Shown here: positions 24,978-32,090 of the stretch, one piece after another
Layout of the letters: the number at the start of each line of letters is the position of its first letter
Position numbering within the stretch: the stretch's first letter is position 1
Assembly (NCBI GenBank): GCA_021782055.1
Contig: JAJXVP010000013.1
Coordinates: forward strand, 1 to 34,564
Source of the DNA: a bacterium
Lineage (GTDB): Bacteria; Spirochaetota; Spirochaetia; JABEVK01
Reading direction: 5' to 3'
DNA length: 34,564 bases
Translations under genes and position numbers: made by a program
Notes under the pieces: model-generated
Seen by the model: only the letters and a program-made list of their open reading frames with translations
Told to the model about the DNA's origin: nothing
Databases searched by the model: none

Positions 24978-25309
24978 TTCGCCCTGTGGATCTACAAGCC
25001 ATCTATATGAATCTCGATAAGGTCGCAAAAGAGCATGCCTTAACCCGCGACCACGTTATCAATCAGCAGACCCTCGAAGCCCAGAAGCTACTCAAGCTCC
25101 ACGAGGCAGACAGAAACGCTGTGCAATCGACGCAGGCTTCTGAAGAGTCCTCGAATGAAGGGGCCAAGGTTCGCGCTGACGAAGAGGACACGGAGCGTGA
25201 AGCTCAAGGTCAGTTTGCGAAAAAGCCCCAGCCCCCCGAAGAAGAAAAACCTCAGGACGAAAAGTGGACTGACCCAAGGCTGGGGACTCATGTGGACCTG
25301 ACGGGCTGA
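24974..25309 (+). CDS. Small charged protein downstream of the FapA-like gene
   Basis: No family is recognised with certainty. The 111-residue product starts MIRPVDLQAIYMNLDKVAKE, has no signal peptide or membrane segment, and becomes highly charged (Glu, Lys, Gln, Pro) after residue 45, so the second half is probably disordered. Its ATG overlaps the previous stop (ATGA), and the next gene begins 9 bases later, which supports it being real and co-translated. Similar small proteins occur at this place in spirochaete motility operons, but I cannot give a function. Confidence 0.75.
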   Translation: MIRPVDLQAIYMNLDKVAKEHALTRDHVINQQTLEAQKLLKLHEADRNAVQSTQASEESSNEGAKVRADEEDTEREAQGQFAKKPQPPEEEKPQDEKWTDPRLGTHVDLTG

Positions 25310-25318
25310 GGCAGAACA

Positions 25319-25885
25319 ATGACATTAGTATTACTCTTGGTTTTTAATCTGTTGGTGTGGACCGGGTTCTACTGGTTTTTTCGCCGCCGTATTGACCACA
25401 AAATGGGGTCTCAGGAACTGCTCAAAGAGGTGCGCGATGAAGTAGACGCGCTGGTCAAAGAGCTGAATCTGACCTCAGAACGCAATATCGGTGTTTTGGA
25501 AGAACGCTTGGTACGCCTTGAAAGCTTAATACGCTCGGCCGACCAGCGGTTGTCGCTGTGGGCAAAGGAAGAAGAAAAGCGCGCCCAGCCTTTGGTGTAT
25601 TCGAAGCTGAAACCGGCGCCCGAAAAAACGATACCCGAAAAAACGATACAGGAAAAACCTCCCGAACCACCAATGCCTGACAAGCCGTCTGCAGAACTTC
25701 CTTCTTTGTCTCCCCAGCCTTCTCAGACGCCTCCTCCTGTTGCAGAAGCCGAACCCACCACCTTGCGAGAGCGAGTACTCCTGGCCCGCGCTCAGGGGCT
25801 GTCTGCGACCGAAATCGCGCAAAAGTCTGGGGTAACTCAGGCCGAAGTAGAACTGATTCTGTCCCTATACCCCCTACGTTCTTGA
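25319..25885 (+). CDS. Membrane-anchored coiled-coil protein with HTH-like tail (DUF2802-like)
   Basis: The 188-residue product has one membrane helix at the N-terminus (about 2-21), a charged coiled coil (about 28-85), and a Pro/Glu-rich linker with a duplicated PEKTI unit. A C-terminal helix-turn-helix-like domain spans about 147-188 (LLARAQGLSATEIAQKSG, then VTQAEVELILSLY). This layout fits DUF2802/DUF6115-type proteins, which often lie at the ends of flagellar or chemotaxis operons. It is the last gene of the flagellar block. Its final 12 bases overlap the end of glgX on the other strand. The function is not known; the small HTH-like domain may bind protein rather than DNA. Confidence 0.8.
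   Translation: MTLVLLLVFNLLVWTGFYWFFRRRIDHKMGSQELLKEVRDEVDALVKELNLTSERNIGVLEERLVRLESLIRSADQRLSLWAKEEEKRAQPLVYSKLKPAPEKTIPEKTIQEKPPEPPMPDKPSAELPSLSPQPSQTPPPVAEAEPTTLRERVLLARAQGLSATEIAQKSGVTQAEVELILSLYPLRS
25620..25649 (+). repeat. Two tandem 15-bp units in the membrane/HTH protein gene
   Basis: CCGAAAAAACGATAC occurs twice in a row (25620-25634 and 25635-25649), with no mismatch. The unit is a multiple of three, so it encodes two PEKTI copies in the linker and keeps the frame. Copy number could vary without breaking the gene. Each copy has an A6 run. Confidence 0.9.
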
Positions 25886-28051
25886 GGGTAACTCTCGTGC
25901 GCTTTGAGCCCGTTCGACCAGAACCACAACACTGCGGGAACCAAGAGTTAAGCGATGCGCTACTTCGGGGGCCTGAGCTTCATCAAAGTAGCCCGGGGCG
26001 CTGGCGGTATCGATAACACGGCGCCAATGGCAACCGTCGCTTGCCGGGGGAATTTTAAACGATACCTCTTCCCAAAAAAAGTTCAAGCCGATCCAGAGGT
26101 TATTGTCATCGCGTACTGACCCCGTTTCAGAACGGTGTCCTGCGATGAGTAAGGCGAGGCAACGTTCATACCAGGCCCAGGTGAGGGCTCCTTCTGGCCC
26201 CATCCAACGAACATCAGGAAGGGTCCCCTGGTCATGCGGCTGACCCTGAAAAAAGGTTTCACGGCGTAGGGCCGGGTGCCGACGACGAAAGTGAATCAAA
26301 AAGCGCACAAAAGAGTGAAAGTCCGCCTCTTCGCGAACAAGATTCCAGTTAAGCCAGTTTAAGCGGTTATCGTGGCAATAGGTGTTGTTGTTTCCGAATT
26401 TGGAGTAGCTCATTTCATCGCCAGCTAACAGCATGGGGGTGCCCTGGGATAGGAACAAGAGGGCTAAGAGATTGCGCTTTTGACGGCGGCGTAACTGTTG
26501 GATGGGGGCCTCAGCGGTGAGACCTTCGTGGCCACAGTTCCACGAAAGGTTATTGTTGGCTCCGTCCAAGTTGTTTTCGGCATTGGCCCAGTTGTGTTTG
26601 ATGTTGTAACTGACCAAGTCTTGCAGAGTAAACCCATCATGGGCAGTGATAAAATTGATCCCGTGGTAGGGATGTCGTCCATCAAAATGAAATAAATCGG
26701 AACTCCCTGCCAACCGGGTCGCAACAGCACCGATTTTTTCAGGGTCGGATTTGACAGCTGAACGGATGTCATCCCGGAAATGGGCGTTCCATTCCGCCCA
26801 ACCCCGGGGAAAATCTCCGACTTTAAAAAGGCCAGCTGCGTCCCAGCCTTCGGCAATGATTTTGGTTTGGGACAAGATTGGGTCATGGGCAATGTCATTA
26901 AGAACAGAATAGTTGGGAATCCATTCGCCGTCGGGACCACGGCCAAGGATGGCGGCCAAATCAAAACGAAAGCCATCAACGTGCATATCCACTACCCAGT
27001 ACCGAAGACTGTCAAGAATCAGCCGGCGGACGACGGGGTGATTACAGTTGAGGGTGTTACCGCAACCAGAATAGTTCTTGTAGTGGCGTCCCCCTTCCAG
27101 CATATAGTAAATCGAGTTATCAAACCCTCGAAAGCTCACCGACGGGCCGTATTCATTGCCTTCAGCGGTGTGGTTGTAAACAACGTCCAAAATGATTTCT
27201 AGACCGGCGTCGTGAAGGGCTTTTACGAGCTGTTTGAACTCATGCACGGCGGTTCGCCCATCCCCATCCGTGGCAAACCAAGCGCAGGGGCTAAAAAAAT
27301 TCACCGTCGAGTAGCCCCAGAAGTTCATAAGAGGTTCACCTGTCTCGGGGTTTGTCTTGGTGTTCTCGGCAGGGTTAAATTCGTGGAGGGGGAGTAGTTC
27401 GACGCTGGTTACCCCCAAATCTTTAATGTAAGGAATCTTTTCAATCAGACCACGAAAGGTACCCGGTGCCAAAGTCCCCGCCGTAGGGTCTTTGGTATAG
27501 GCGCGAACATGGGCCTCATAAATCACCGTGTCTTTGAGGGGAATTTGCAGAGGTTTGTCGCGATCCCATGAAAACCGCGAGGGCGCCACCACAGCCGCCT
27601 TCACCGCCTTGGCGAGGTTGGGGACTCGGCTAAAGCTCAAATCCCCCTTGGCATTTCCCCATTCGTAGGCGTAGGCGGAGGCCTCATTCCAGTGATACGT
27701 TCCCACCACCGCTTTGGCGTAGGGGTCTAACAACAGCTTGTGGGCATTAAAACGGTGTCCCTGATCGGCTGGATGCCAAGGACCGTCGACCAAAAAGCCG
27801 TAGAGCTGACCGTCTTGAATCCCTTCAACCCAGATGTGCCAAATATCGCCAGTTTTATTCAGAGTGCTATCGAGCAAAACCCTGGCGCAGGGTTCACCTT
27901 CGGGGGCAGAAAAGAACAGGAGTTCCACGGCAATCGCATGCCGCGAAAAGACCGCGAAGTTGCACCCCTGGCTGTCGAGAGTCGCCCCCAAATTGTAGGG
28001 CTCACCGGGCTTTGTTTGTAGAGCTCCGCTAGGAAACAAGGTTGTACTCAC
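25874..28051 (-). CDS. glgX: GlgX-type glycogen debranching enzyme / isoamylase
   Basis: This GH13 enzyme hydrolyses alpha-1,6 branches of glycogen or limit dextrins. The 725-residue protein has an N-terminal CBM48 domain (about 15-130), the catalytic barrel (about 175-560) and a C-terminal beta domain. Catalytic residues are visible: the nucleophile Asp364 in VDGFRFDLA, the acid/base Glu401 in IIAEGWDA, and Asp472 in FITAHDGFT. Translation starts at a GTG (28049-28051) with AGG before it. Length fits GlgX/TreX enzymes. The gene's end overlaps the last flagellar gene by 12 bases. It faces away from the phosphofructokinase gene, so the two sugar genes share a 94-bp promoter region. GlgX and isoamylase are not fully separable by sequence. 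Confidence 0.93.
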   Translation of the reverse strand: MSTTLFPSGALQTKPGEPYNLGATLDSQGCNFAVFSRHAIAVELLFFSAPEGEPCARVLLDSTLNKTGDIWHIWVEGIQDGQLYGFLVDGPWHPADQGHRFNAHKLLLDPYAKAVVGTYHWNEASAYAYEWGNAKGDLSFSRVPNLAKAVKAAVVAPSRFSWDRDKPLQIPLKDTVIYEAHVRAYTKDPTAGTLAPGTFRGLIEKIPYIKDLGVTSVELLPLHEFNPAENTKTNPETGEPLMNFWGYSTVNFFSPCAWFATDGDGRTAVHEFKQLVKALHDAGLEIILDVVYNHTAEGNEYGPSVSFRGFDNSIYYMLEGGRHYKNYSGCGNTLNCNHPVVRRLILDSLRYWVVDMHVDGFRFDLAAILGRGPDGEWIPNYSVLNDIAHDPILSQTKIIAEGWDAAGLFKVGDFPRGWAEWNAHFRDDIRSAVKSDPEKIGAVATRLAGSSDLFHFDGRHPYHGINFITAHDGFTLQDLVSYNIKHNWANAENNLDGANNNLSWNCGHEGLTAEAPIQQLRRRQKRNLLALLFLSQGTPMLLAGDEMSYSKFGNNNTYCHDNRLNWLNWNLVREEADFHSFVRFLIHFRRRHPALRRETFFQGQPHDQGTLPDVRWMGPEGALTWAWYERCLALLIAGHRSETGSVRDDNNLWIGLNFFWEEVSFKIPPASDGCHWRRVIDTASAPGYFDEAQAPEVAHRLTLGSRSVVVLVERAQSARELPSRT

Positions 28052-28088
28052 CTACCTAATATCGAACATTCTGGAAGGGGTTGTAAAG

Positions 28089-28116
28089 TTGATCCTCTTG
28101 AAATGATAGATAAAAT
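28089..28116 (+). promoter_or_regulatory. Candidate sigma-70 promoter for phosphofructokinase
   Basis: TTGATC at 28089-28094 and TAAAAT at 28111-28116 are 16 bases apart in the 94-bp gap between the divergent glgX and pfk genes. The second box matches 5 of 6 consensus bases, the first 4 of 6. A GGAGG ribosome-binding site follows at 28134-28138. No clear promoter was picked out for glgX on the other strand. Confidence 0.45.
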
Positions 28117-28145
28117 TGGGGACAATGGGGCCCGGAGGTTCTTGA

Positions 28146-29474
28146 ATGAACGATTCCGTTTTAGATTTCACTATTGAAAGTCTCGGTGAACGAAAGTTAA
28201 AAAACCCCCTCCAATATGCCAATATTGATGGAAATCTTGAAGCTAACTATGTCAAAGATGACGAGTTTATCCTCTTTAAGGTCTGGGGGCGAAAAGGGGA
28301 ACCACCTACTCCGCTCGATAAGGGCAATATGATGGAAAAGTCCGGCCCCCGAGAAACCATTTACTTTAACCCCCACCATGTTCATGCGGCCATTGTAACG
28401 GCAGGTGGCCTGTGTCCGGGCCTCAATGACGTTATCCGCTCGTTGGTTCGGAACCTGTGGTACGTTTACGGTGTAAGGCGGATCACGGGCATTCAATACG
28501 GGTTTAAGGGCTTTTTGCCAGAGTATAACTTTCCTGTGGTGGAGTTGGACCCGGACATCGTCGACGATATTCACAAGATTGGGGGCACAATGTTGGGTTC
28601 CAGTCGTGGAGGAAGCGATATCCCAGCGATCGTTGATGCCATGGAGCGGATGAACATCAATATGCTGTTTACCATCGGTGGTGACGGTACCCAAAGGGGT
28701 TCTTTGGCCATTGCCGAAGAAATCGAACAACGGGGACTCAAAATAGCCGTCGTCGGGATTCCCAAGACCATCGATAATGACCTGTCGTTTATTCAAAAAT
28801 CTTTTGGTTTTGAAACCGCTGTTTCGCGGGCCGTCTCGGCCGTTTCGGGTGCTCACGTTGAGGCAGACAATGCGATTAACGGTATAGGGTTAGTGAAAGT
28901 CATGGGGCGGGAGTCAGGGTTTATCGCCGCTCATACCGCCCTGGCCAGTACCGAAGTGAACTTTGTGATGATTCCTGAGGTCGATTTTGACCTTGAGGGA
29001 CCCAAAGGCTTTTTGCAGGCTCTGAAGCGTCGTCTTTTGGCCCGCCATCATGCCGTCATTGTCGTGGCGGAAGGGGCGGGACAGAAGTTTCTCAAGCATA
29101 TCGAGGAAACAGACGCCTCGGGCAACAAACGGCTAGGGGATATCGGGGCGTTACTTAGAGATAAAATCGCCGAGTTTTTTAAGCAAGAGGGCATGGAAAT
29201 CAATTTGCGGTACATAGACCCCAGCTACACCATTCGTTCCGCACCGGCCGACCCCAACGATTCGTTGTATTGTGCCCGGTTAGGGGCCAATGCCGTGCAT
29301 GCCGCTATGGCGGGCAAAACCAAAATGTTGGTTTCACTGTGGTCGGATAAATTTGTCCATGTGCCCATTAAGATGGCCACCTTACGTCGTAACTACGTCA
29401 ACCCCGAGGGGAGTCTTTGGCGCGATGTGGTCGAGGCCACTCGTCAACCCCAGTCGATGACCAACACGGACTAA
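28146..29474 (+). CDS. pfkA: 6-phosphofructokinase, PFKA family (long, plant/trypanosome-like type)
   Basis: The enzyme phosphorylates fructose 6-phosphate in glycolysis. The 442-residue protein has about 75 residues before the usual core. Core motifs are TAGGLCPGLNDVIR (about 85-98), GGDGTQ at 178-183, PKTIDND at 206-212 and GRESGFIA. In E. coli PfkA the two donor-site positions (104 and 124) are both Gly; PPi-dependent enzymes have Asp and Lys. Here they are Gly181 and Lys207, a mixed pair found in a distinct PFKA group that includes trypanosome and some spirochaete enzymes. ATP use is more likely, but the donor is not settled by sequence. It stands alone, divergent from glgX. Confidence 0.93.
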   Translation: MNDSVLDFTIESLGERKLKNPLQYANIDGNLEANYVKDDEFILFKVWGRKGEPPTPLDKGNMMEKSGPRETIYFNPHHVHAAIVTAGGLCPGLNDVIRSLVRNLWYVYGVRRITGIQYGFKGFLPEYNFPVVELDPDIVDDIHKIGGTMLGSSRGGSDIPAIVDAMERMNINMLFTIGGDGTQRGSLAIAEEIEQRGLKIAVVGIPKTIDNDLSFIQKSFGFETAVSRAVSAVSGAHVEADNAINGIGLVKVMGRESGFIAAHTALASTEVNFVMIPEVDFDLEGPKGFLQALKRRLLARHHAVIVVAEGAGQKFLKHIEETDASGNKRLGDIGALLRDKIAEFFKQEGMEINLRYIDPSYTIRSAPADPNDSLYCARLGANAVHAAMAGKTKMLVSLWSDKFVHVPIKMATLRRNYVNPEGSLWRDVVEATRQPQSMTNTD

Positions 29475-29491
29475 CACCGACTAACGCCAGA

Positions 29492-29516
29492 AAAAATTCC
29501 CTCTCGAGGAATTTTT
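29492..29516. terminator. Bidirectional terminator-like hairpin after pfk
   Basis: AAAAATTCC at 29492-29500 and GGAATTTTT at 29508-29516 form a perfect 9-bp stem around the 7-base loop CTCTCGA. Because the arms start with A5 and end with T5, the structure can act as a U-tract terminator on either strand. It lies between the convergent pfk and cimA genes, where both need an end point. Confidence 0.7.
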
Positions 29517-29585
29517 GGTTTCCCGAGTGGAAACTTTTAGATTCCCGAGTGGAAATTTTTGGTTTCCTGAGCACGAATTTTTTTG
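29498..29585. repeat. 22-bp tandem repeats, each hairpin plus T run
   Basis: Units start at 29520, 29542 and 29564. The first two share the exact 14 bases TTCCCGAGTGGAAA followed by a T-rich stretch; the third is diverged (TTCCTGAGCACGAA, then T7). A more altered copy precedes them at 29498-29519. Each of the first units can form a TTCC/GGAA stem followed by T; in unit 1 it extends to GTTTCC/GGAAAC. The array fills most of the gap between pfk and cimA. Confidence 0.75.
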
Positions 29586-29611
29586 GGCTTTTCAGGGCAG
29601 GCTGGGCTGTC

Positions 29612-31207
29612 TTAGAGCGACTTGAGGTGATAGTACTCAAAACTTTCGACAAGGGCCTCCCACGAAGCCTCAACGATGTTTTGGCTGACCCCAACGGTGT
29701 CCCAATCGGTGACCCCATCGGTCATGCTGACAAAGACTCGAACTTTGCTGTCGGTACTCACATCATCCGACGTGAGTACCCGTACCGAAAAATCTTGCAA
29801 CGTCAGGTTCTTTAAAAACGGGTAAACATGGTCCAAGGCGTTGCGCAGAGCTTTGTCGAGGACTCCTACAGGCCCCAAGCCCACGGCGGCTCCCATGTAG
29901 TGCTTTCCCTCGGCCAAAACAAACACACGGCCCAGGGTTTGCGGTTCGCGGTTCCAGGTTTTAAACGATTCAAGGTGGTAGTTGTCTAATTCAAAAAGCG
30001 GACGGTAGCGGCCCAGAACCTTAAGCATCAACAATTCAAAGGAGGCTTCGGCGGCTTCGTACTCGTAGCCCGCGTTCTCTTTTTCTTTTAAGAGTCGGGT
30101 CAGCTCTTGCACTTCGTGGCTATTCTTTTCGAAGGTTCCAAACTTAGCCAGCTTCAGAGCCACTGTGGATTTTCCTGCCAATTCTGAAACAAGAATCCGG
30201 CGGGTATTACCAACCAGGTGGGGGTCCATGTGCTCCATCAGTCCCAAGGTTTTTTTACCGTCGGAGGTTTGCCCGCCGGCTTCGCCTTTTTGAAGAACAT
30301 CGGCGTGTTGTCCCGCTTTGTGCCCAAAAGCGGCTTCGCCCACAAAGGGTTGCCGACGGTCAGGGATCAAATTGGCCTTTTCAGCAACAAAACGTGAGAG
30401 CTCGGTCATTCGGGGTAAGGCCATGCCGGTGGTGTAGGGCAATTTGATTGACAGATTGGGAACGATGGTACAAAGGTTCGCATTGCCACACCGTTCTCCC
30501 CAGCCGTTGATCGTTCCCTGAACTTGTCGTGCCCCCGCCTCGACCGCCGCGAGGGTGTTGGCTACTCCTAGCCCTAAGTCGTTGTGAAAGTGAGCACCTA
30601 AGCGAAAGCCTCGGGGCAAAAGTTCTTGATAAATGGCGCTCACCTCGGTAACGAGGGTTCCCCCATTGGTATCGCAGGGGACTAGCCAATCGGCCCCCGC
30701 CTCGCGCGCCGTTTCTAAAATACGCAGACTGTAGTCGGGATGAGTTTTCCAGCCATCAAAAAAGTGTTCTAGGTCAAAAATGACTTCACGGCCTTCTTTT
30801 TTGAGAGTGACCAGAGAATCGTGAATCATCTCGAGGTTTTCGTCTAAAGTTGTCCCTAAAACAGCTTCAACATGCGAACTCCAGGCTTTCCCTACGACGA
30901 CCACCACGGGCGTTTCTGCCCCCAAAAGGGCCTGAATGTGGGGGTCGGAAGCCGCCTGAGCTCGGGGTTTGCGAGTAGAACCAAAAGCGGCCAGGCGAGC
31001 CTGTTTGAGCGGAGCCTTGCGAATTTGATGAAAAAAGGCTTCTTCCTTTTCATTTGCCAGGGGAAAGCCGCCCTCGATATAGTCGACCCCCAGCTCATCC
31101 AGACGCCGAGCAATGTCGAGTTTATCTTTGAGAGAATAGTTGATCCCCGTACCCTGCATCCCATCGCGGAGGGTTGTATCAAAAACAAAAACACGGTTGT
31201 CACTCAT
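29612..31207 (-). CDS. cimA: CimA, (R)-citramalate synthase
   Basis: CimA condenses pyruvate and acetyl-CoA to citramalate, opening the threonine-independent route to isoleucine known in Leptospira. The 531-residue protein has the DRE-TIM opening DTTLRDGMQ at 10-18 and the metal/active-site region LGAHFHNDLGLGVANTLAAVEAG. The GTINGWGERCGNANL motif comes next. A C-terminal LeuA-type regulatory domain (about 390-531) probably senses isoleucine. Length and motifs fit the CimA branch better than isopropylmalate synthase. The ATG has GGGAGG before it. It lies 47 bases after cheY on the same strand and may be read together with it. Confidence 0.93.
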   Translation of the reverse strand: MSDNRVFVFDTTLRDGMQGTGINYSLKDKLDIARRLDELGVDYIEGGFPLANEKEEAFFHQIRKAPLKQARLAAFGSTRKPRAQAASDPHIQALLGAETPVVVVVGKAWSSHVEAVLGTTLDENLEMIHDSLVTLKKEGREVIFDLEHFFDGWKTHPDYSLRILETAREAGADWLVPCDTNGGTLVTEVSAIYQELLPRGFRLGAHFHNDLGLGVANTLAAVEAGARQVQGTINGWGERCGNANLCTIVPNLSIKLPYTTGMALPRMTELSRFVAEKANLIPDRRQPFVGEAAFGHKAGQHADVLQKGEAGGQTSDGKKTLGLMEHMDPHLVGNTRRILVSELAGKSTVALKLAKFGTFEKNSHEVQELTRLLKEKENAGYEYEAAEASFELLMLKVLGRYRPLFELDNYHLESFKTWNREPQTLGRVFVLAEGKHYMGAAVGLGPVGVLDKALRNALDHVYPFLKNLTLQDFSVRVLTSDDVSTDSKVRVFVSMTDGVTDWDTVGVSQNIVEASWEALVESFEYYHLKSL

Positions 31208-31213
31208 AGGGCC

Positions 31214-31243
31214 TCCCTCAAAGAGTCAAAATTTAGCGAGGGA
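31214..31243 (-). promoter_or_regulatory. Inverted repeat covering the cimA ribosome-binding site
   Basis: On the minus strand TCCCTC (31238-31243) precedes GAGGGA (31214-31219), which is part of the cimA ribosome-binding site. The 18-base loop allows pairing that would hide the site. The match is short and may be chance. Confidence 0.3.
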
Positions 31244-31254
31244 TGGAGTCACTG

Positions 31255-31623
31255 TCAAGCTTTCAAAAAAAGCCGGTTGGCGGCGGTTTTAACCCGTTCG
31301 GGGTCAAAGGGCTTGACGACAAAATCTCTTGCCCCCAAAGTCAAGGCTTTAAAGACCGTCTGTTTTTGACCGACGGCACTGACAATGATGACTTTGGCGT
31401 CGGGGTGAGTTTTTAGCAAATTTTGTAAAACTGTGATGCCGTCAACTTTGGGCATAGTAATATCTAGGGTAACGAAATCGGGGCGGCAAGACTCGTACAA
31501 TGTTAATGCTTGTACTCCGTCCTCTGCTTCACCGACCACATCAAACTGAGGTTCAAGGATATCTCGCAGGCGCATCCGCATGACAGCGGCATCATCGATA
31601 ATTAACGCTGTTTTGAGTTTCAT
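31255..31623 (-). CDS. cheY: CheY-like response regulator
   Basis: This is a stand-alone receiver domain of 122 residues. The acidic pair D10/D11, the phosphorylated Asp54 (VTLDITMP), Ser82 (IVSA) and Lys104 (VVKPF) are all present, so phosphorylation should work. There is no output domain. Its ATG overlaps the cheX stop by four bases. Whether it binds FliM/FliY or another target cannot be decided from the sequence; spirochaetes often have several CheY proteins. Confidence 0.93.
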   Translation of the reverse strand: MKLKTALIIDDAAVMRMRLRDILEPQFDVVGEAEDGVQALTLYESCRPDFVTLDITMPKVDGITVLQNLLKTHPDAKVIIVSAVGQKQTVFKALTLGARDFVVKPFDPERVKTAANRLFLKA

Positions 31624-32090
31624 GACGAGCCTTCCGTTAAGGCTATGTTGATTTCTAACGAGCCCGCTTCTGAAATAAGCGAGAGCGAGAGGGTGGGGAT
31701 GTTCAAAAAATCCATGTGGAAGCGTTCCCCTGTGAACACTGCAGGGGGCGTTAATTCGATGGTTTTGTCTTCACCGGCAAGATCAATACTGGCTTTACCG
31801 GTGATCATGTTGGCAATCTCACTAATGGCGCTGTTCGTGAGACGTTTAACCTCGGCAGGCAACTTGCCCGGCAACATTCGCCGTGCCACGGTATGCGCAA
31901 AGTCTTCGTCGAGCGAGTACACCACCTGGCCCCGAATCGGCCCGGTAATTCCCAAGATGATGCACACAGGACGCGAGGGAACAGGAGTTTTGCGAAGCTC
32001 CAGGCCCTTTCTGGTCATCTGGAGGTTGGTTTCGTGGGCAAAAACTTCGCCGGCAGCGCGAATAAAGGGGTTGGCGTATTCAGCTTTCAT
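31620..32090 (-). CDS. cheX: CheX-like CheY-P phosphatase
   Basis: CheX removes phosphate from CheY-P and is the main phosphatase of spirochaete chemotaxis. The 156-residue protein has the CheX fold pattern with the catalytic pair in SEIANMITGKA: Glu91 and Asn94 (ExxN). The downstream strand region ends with LEINIALTE. It overlaps the kinase gene by 11 bases and cheY by four, so all three genes are translationally linked. The intact ExxN contrasts with the changed motifs in FliY of the same window. Confidence 0.9.
   Translation of the reverse strand: MKAEYANPFIRAAGEVFAHETNLQMTRKGLELRKTPVPSRPVCIILGITGPIRGQVVYSLDEDFAHTVARRMLPGKLPAEVKRLTNSAISEIANMITGKASIDLAGEDKTIELTPPAVFTGERFHMDFLNIPTLSLSLISEAGSLEINIALTEGSS

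Noticed and set aside
26464..27202. Long ORFs on both strands inside glgX (171 and 140 codons)
   Set aside because: They are out-of-frame readings of glgX, whose catalytic motifs are intact.
28197..28856. 219-codon minus-strand ORF inside the phosphofructokinase gene
   Set aside because: It lies wholly opposite a well-supported gene and has no recognisable domain; it is a shadow frame.
29520..29585. 22-bp units considered as a CRISPR array
   Set aside because: Units are adjacent without spacers, only three or four copies, and form terminator-like hairpins.
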